A stretch of DNA of 14,218 nt from an uncultured Acetatifactor sp. (GTDB lineage Bacteria; Bacillota; Clostridia; Lachnospirales; Lachnospiraceae): NCBI GenBank assembly GCA_910587755.1, contig CAJUNZ010000074.1:1-14218 (forward strand), written 5' to 3'. This document shows, in pieces, positions 14,106 through 14,218 of this stretch. Each line of letters begins with the position of its first letter. Position 1 is the first letter of the stretch. Below the pieces are notes generated by a model. That model saw nothing but the letters and a program-made list of their open reading frames with translations. It was not told where the DNA came from and ran no database searches. The position numbers and the translations under genes were made by a program.

Positions 14106-14218
14106 TCCTCTCACACTGGGCATAGATCTCCTCTGCGCCAGCACCGGTACAGAACTCTCCCTCCCTGTAGAGAATTCTGCCGTTTACCATGGTCATGCGC
14201 ACATTGGCCTTGCTGCCG
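14086..14218 (-). CDS. Amidohydrolase, C-terminal end (cut by window edge)
   Basis: Only the last 43 residues are visible, beginning GSKANVRMTMVNGRILYREG and ending ERIVKRIL before a TAG stop. The run V-x-MTMVNG-x-ILY-x-x-GEF followed by a helical tail is the usual ending of metal-dependent amidohydrolases of the guanine deaminase/SsnA/chlorohydrolase group, where it forms the last strand of the small beta domain. The metal-binding residues are outside the window, so the substrate is unknown. The adjacent purine permease makes a purine deaminase the most likely reading. Confidence 0.7.
   Translation of the reverse strand, partial: GSKANVRMTMVNGRILYREGEFCTGAGAEEIYAQCERIVKRIL

Overview
The window looks like chromosomal DNA of a spore-forming, strictly anaerobic Gram-positive bacterium of the class Clostridia, most likely Lachnospiraceae. 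The reasons are a spore-coat cotJABC operon, a SpoVAF-type germination protein, an oxygen-sensitive class III ribonucleotide reductase with its activase, strong GGAGG-type ribosome binding sites, and moderately GC-rich genes with AT-rich promoters. Every gene except the first lies on the minus strand. There are no tRNA, rRNA or CRISPR features.

Left part (1-2660): the C-terminal part of a large serine recombinase runs in from the left edge on the plus strand and ends at 749. A nested palindrome follows (752-801), then a convergent AAA-ATPase/PD-(D/E)XK gene (868-2508) with its own promoter. This resembles the end of an integrated element next to a cargo or neighbouring accessory gene.

Sporulation block (2669-5288): cotJA-cotJB-cotJC is tightly coupled. 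It lies downstream of a SpoVAF-like germination gene and is separated from it by a strong intrinsic terminator. That germination gene is the last member of a second same-strand run, nrdD-nrdG-dut-spoVAF-like (8870 to 3831), which joins deoxynucleotide supply (anaerobic reduction and dUTP removal) to a germination protein. The run starts from a near-consensus promoter at 9183-9211 with NrdR-box-like sites and a leader of about 300 nt. The leader holds a 49-codon ORF whose stop overlaps the nrdD start. A perfect 35-bp tandem repeat sits between nrdG and dut.

Right part (9331-14218): a WYL-domain regulator is preceded by an unannotated 52-residue single-span membrane protein, probably in one transcript. 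Next come a membrane-anchored MutS-like ATPase, an NCS2-family purine permease, and the last 43 residues of an amidohydrolase, probably a guanine-deaminase-like enzyme. The last two look like a purine salvage pair.

The least ordinary items are the nested palindrome at the recombinase end, the nrdD leader with its coupled small ORF, the membrane-anchored MutS-like protein, the small membrane protein paired with the WYL regulator, and the unclear N terminus of the germination protein. I found no clear multi-gene system that I could call new.
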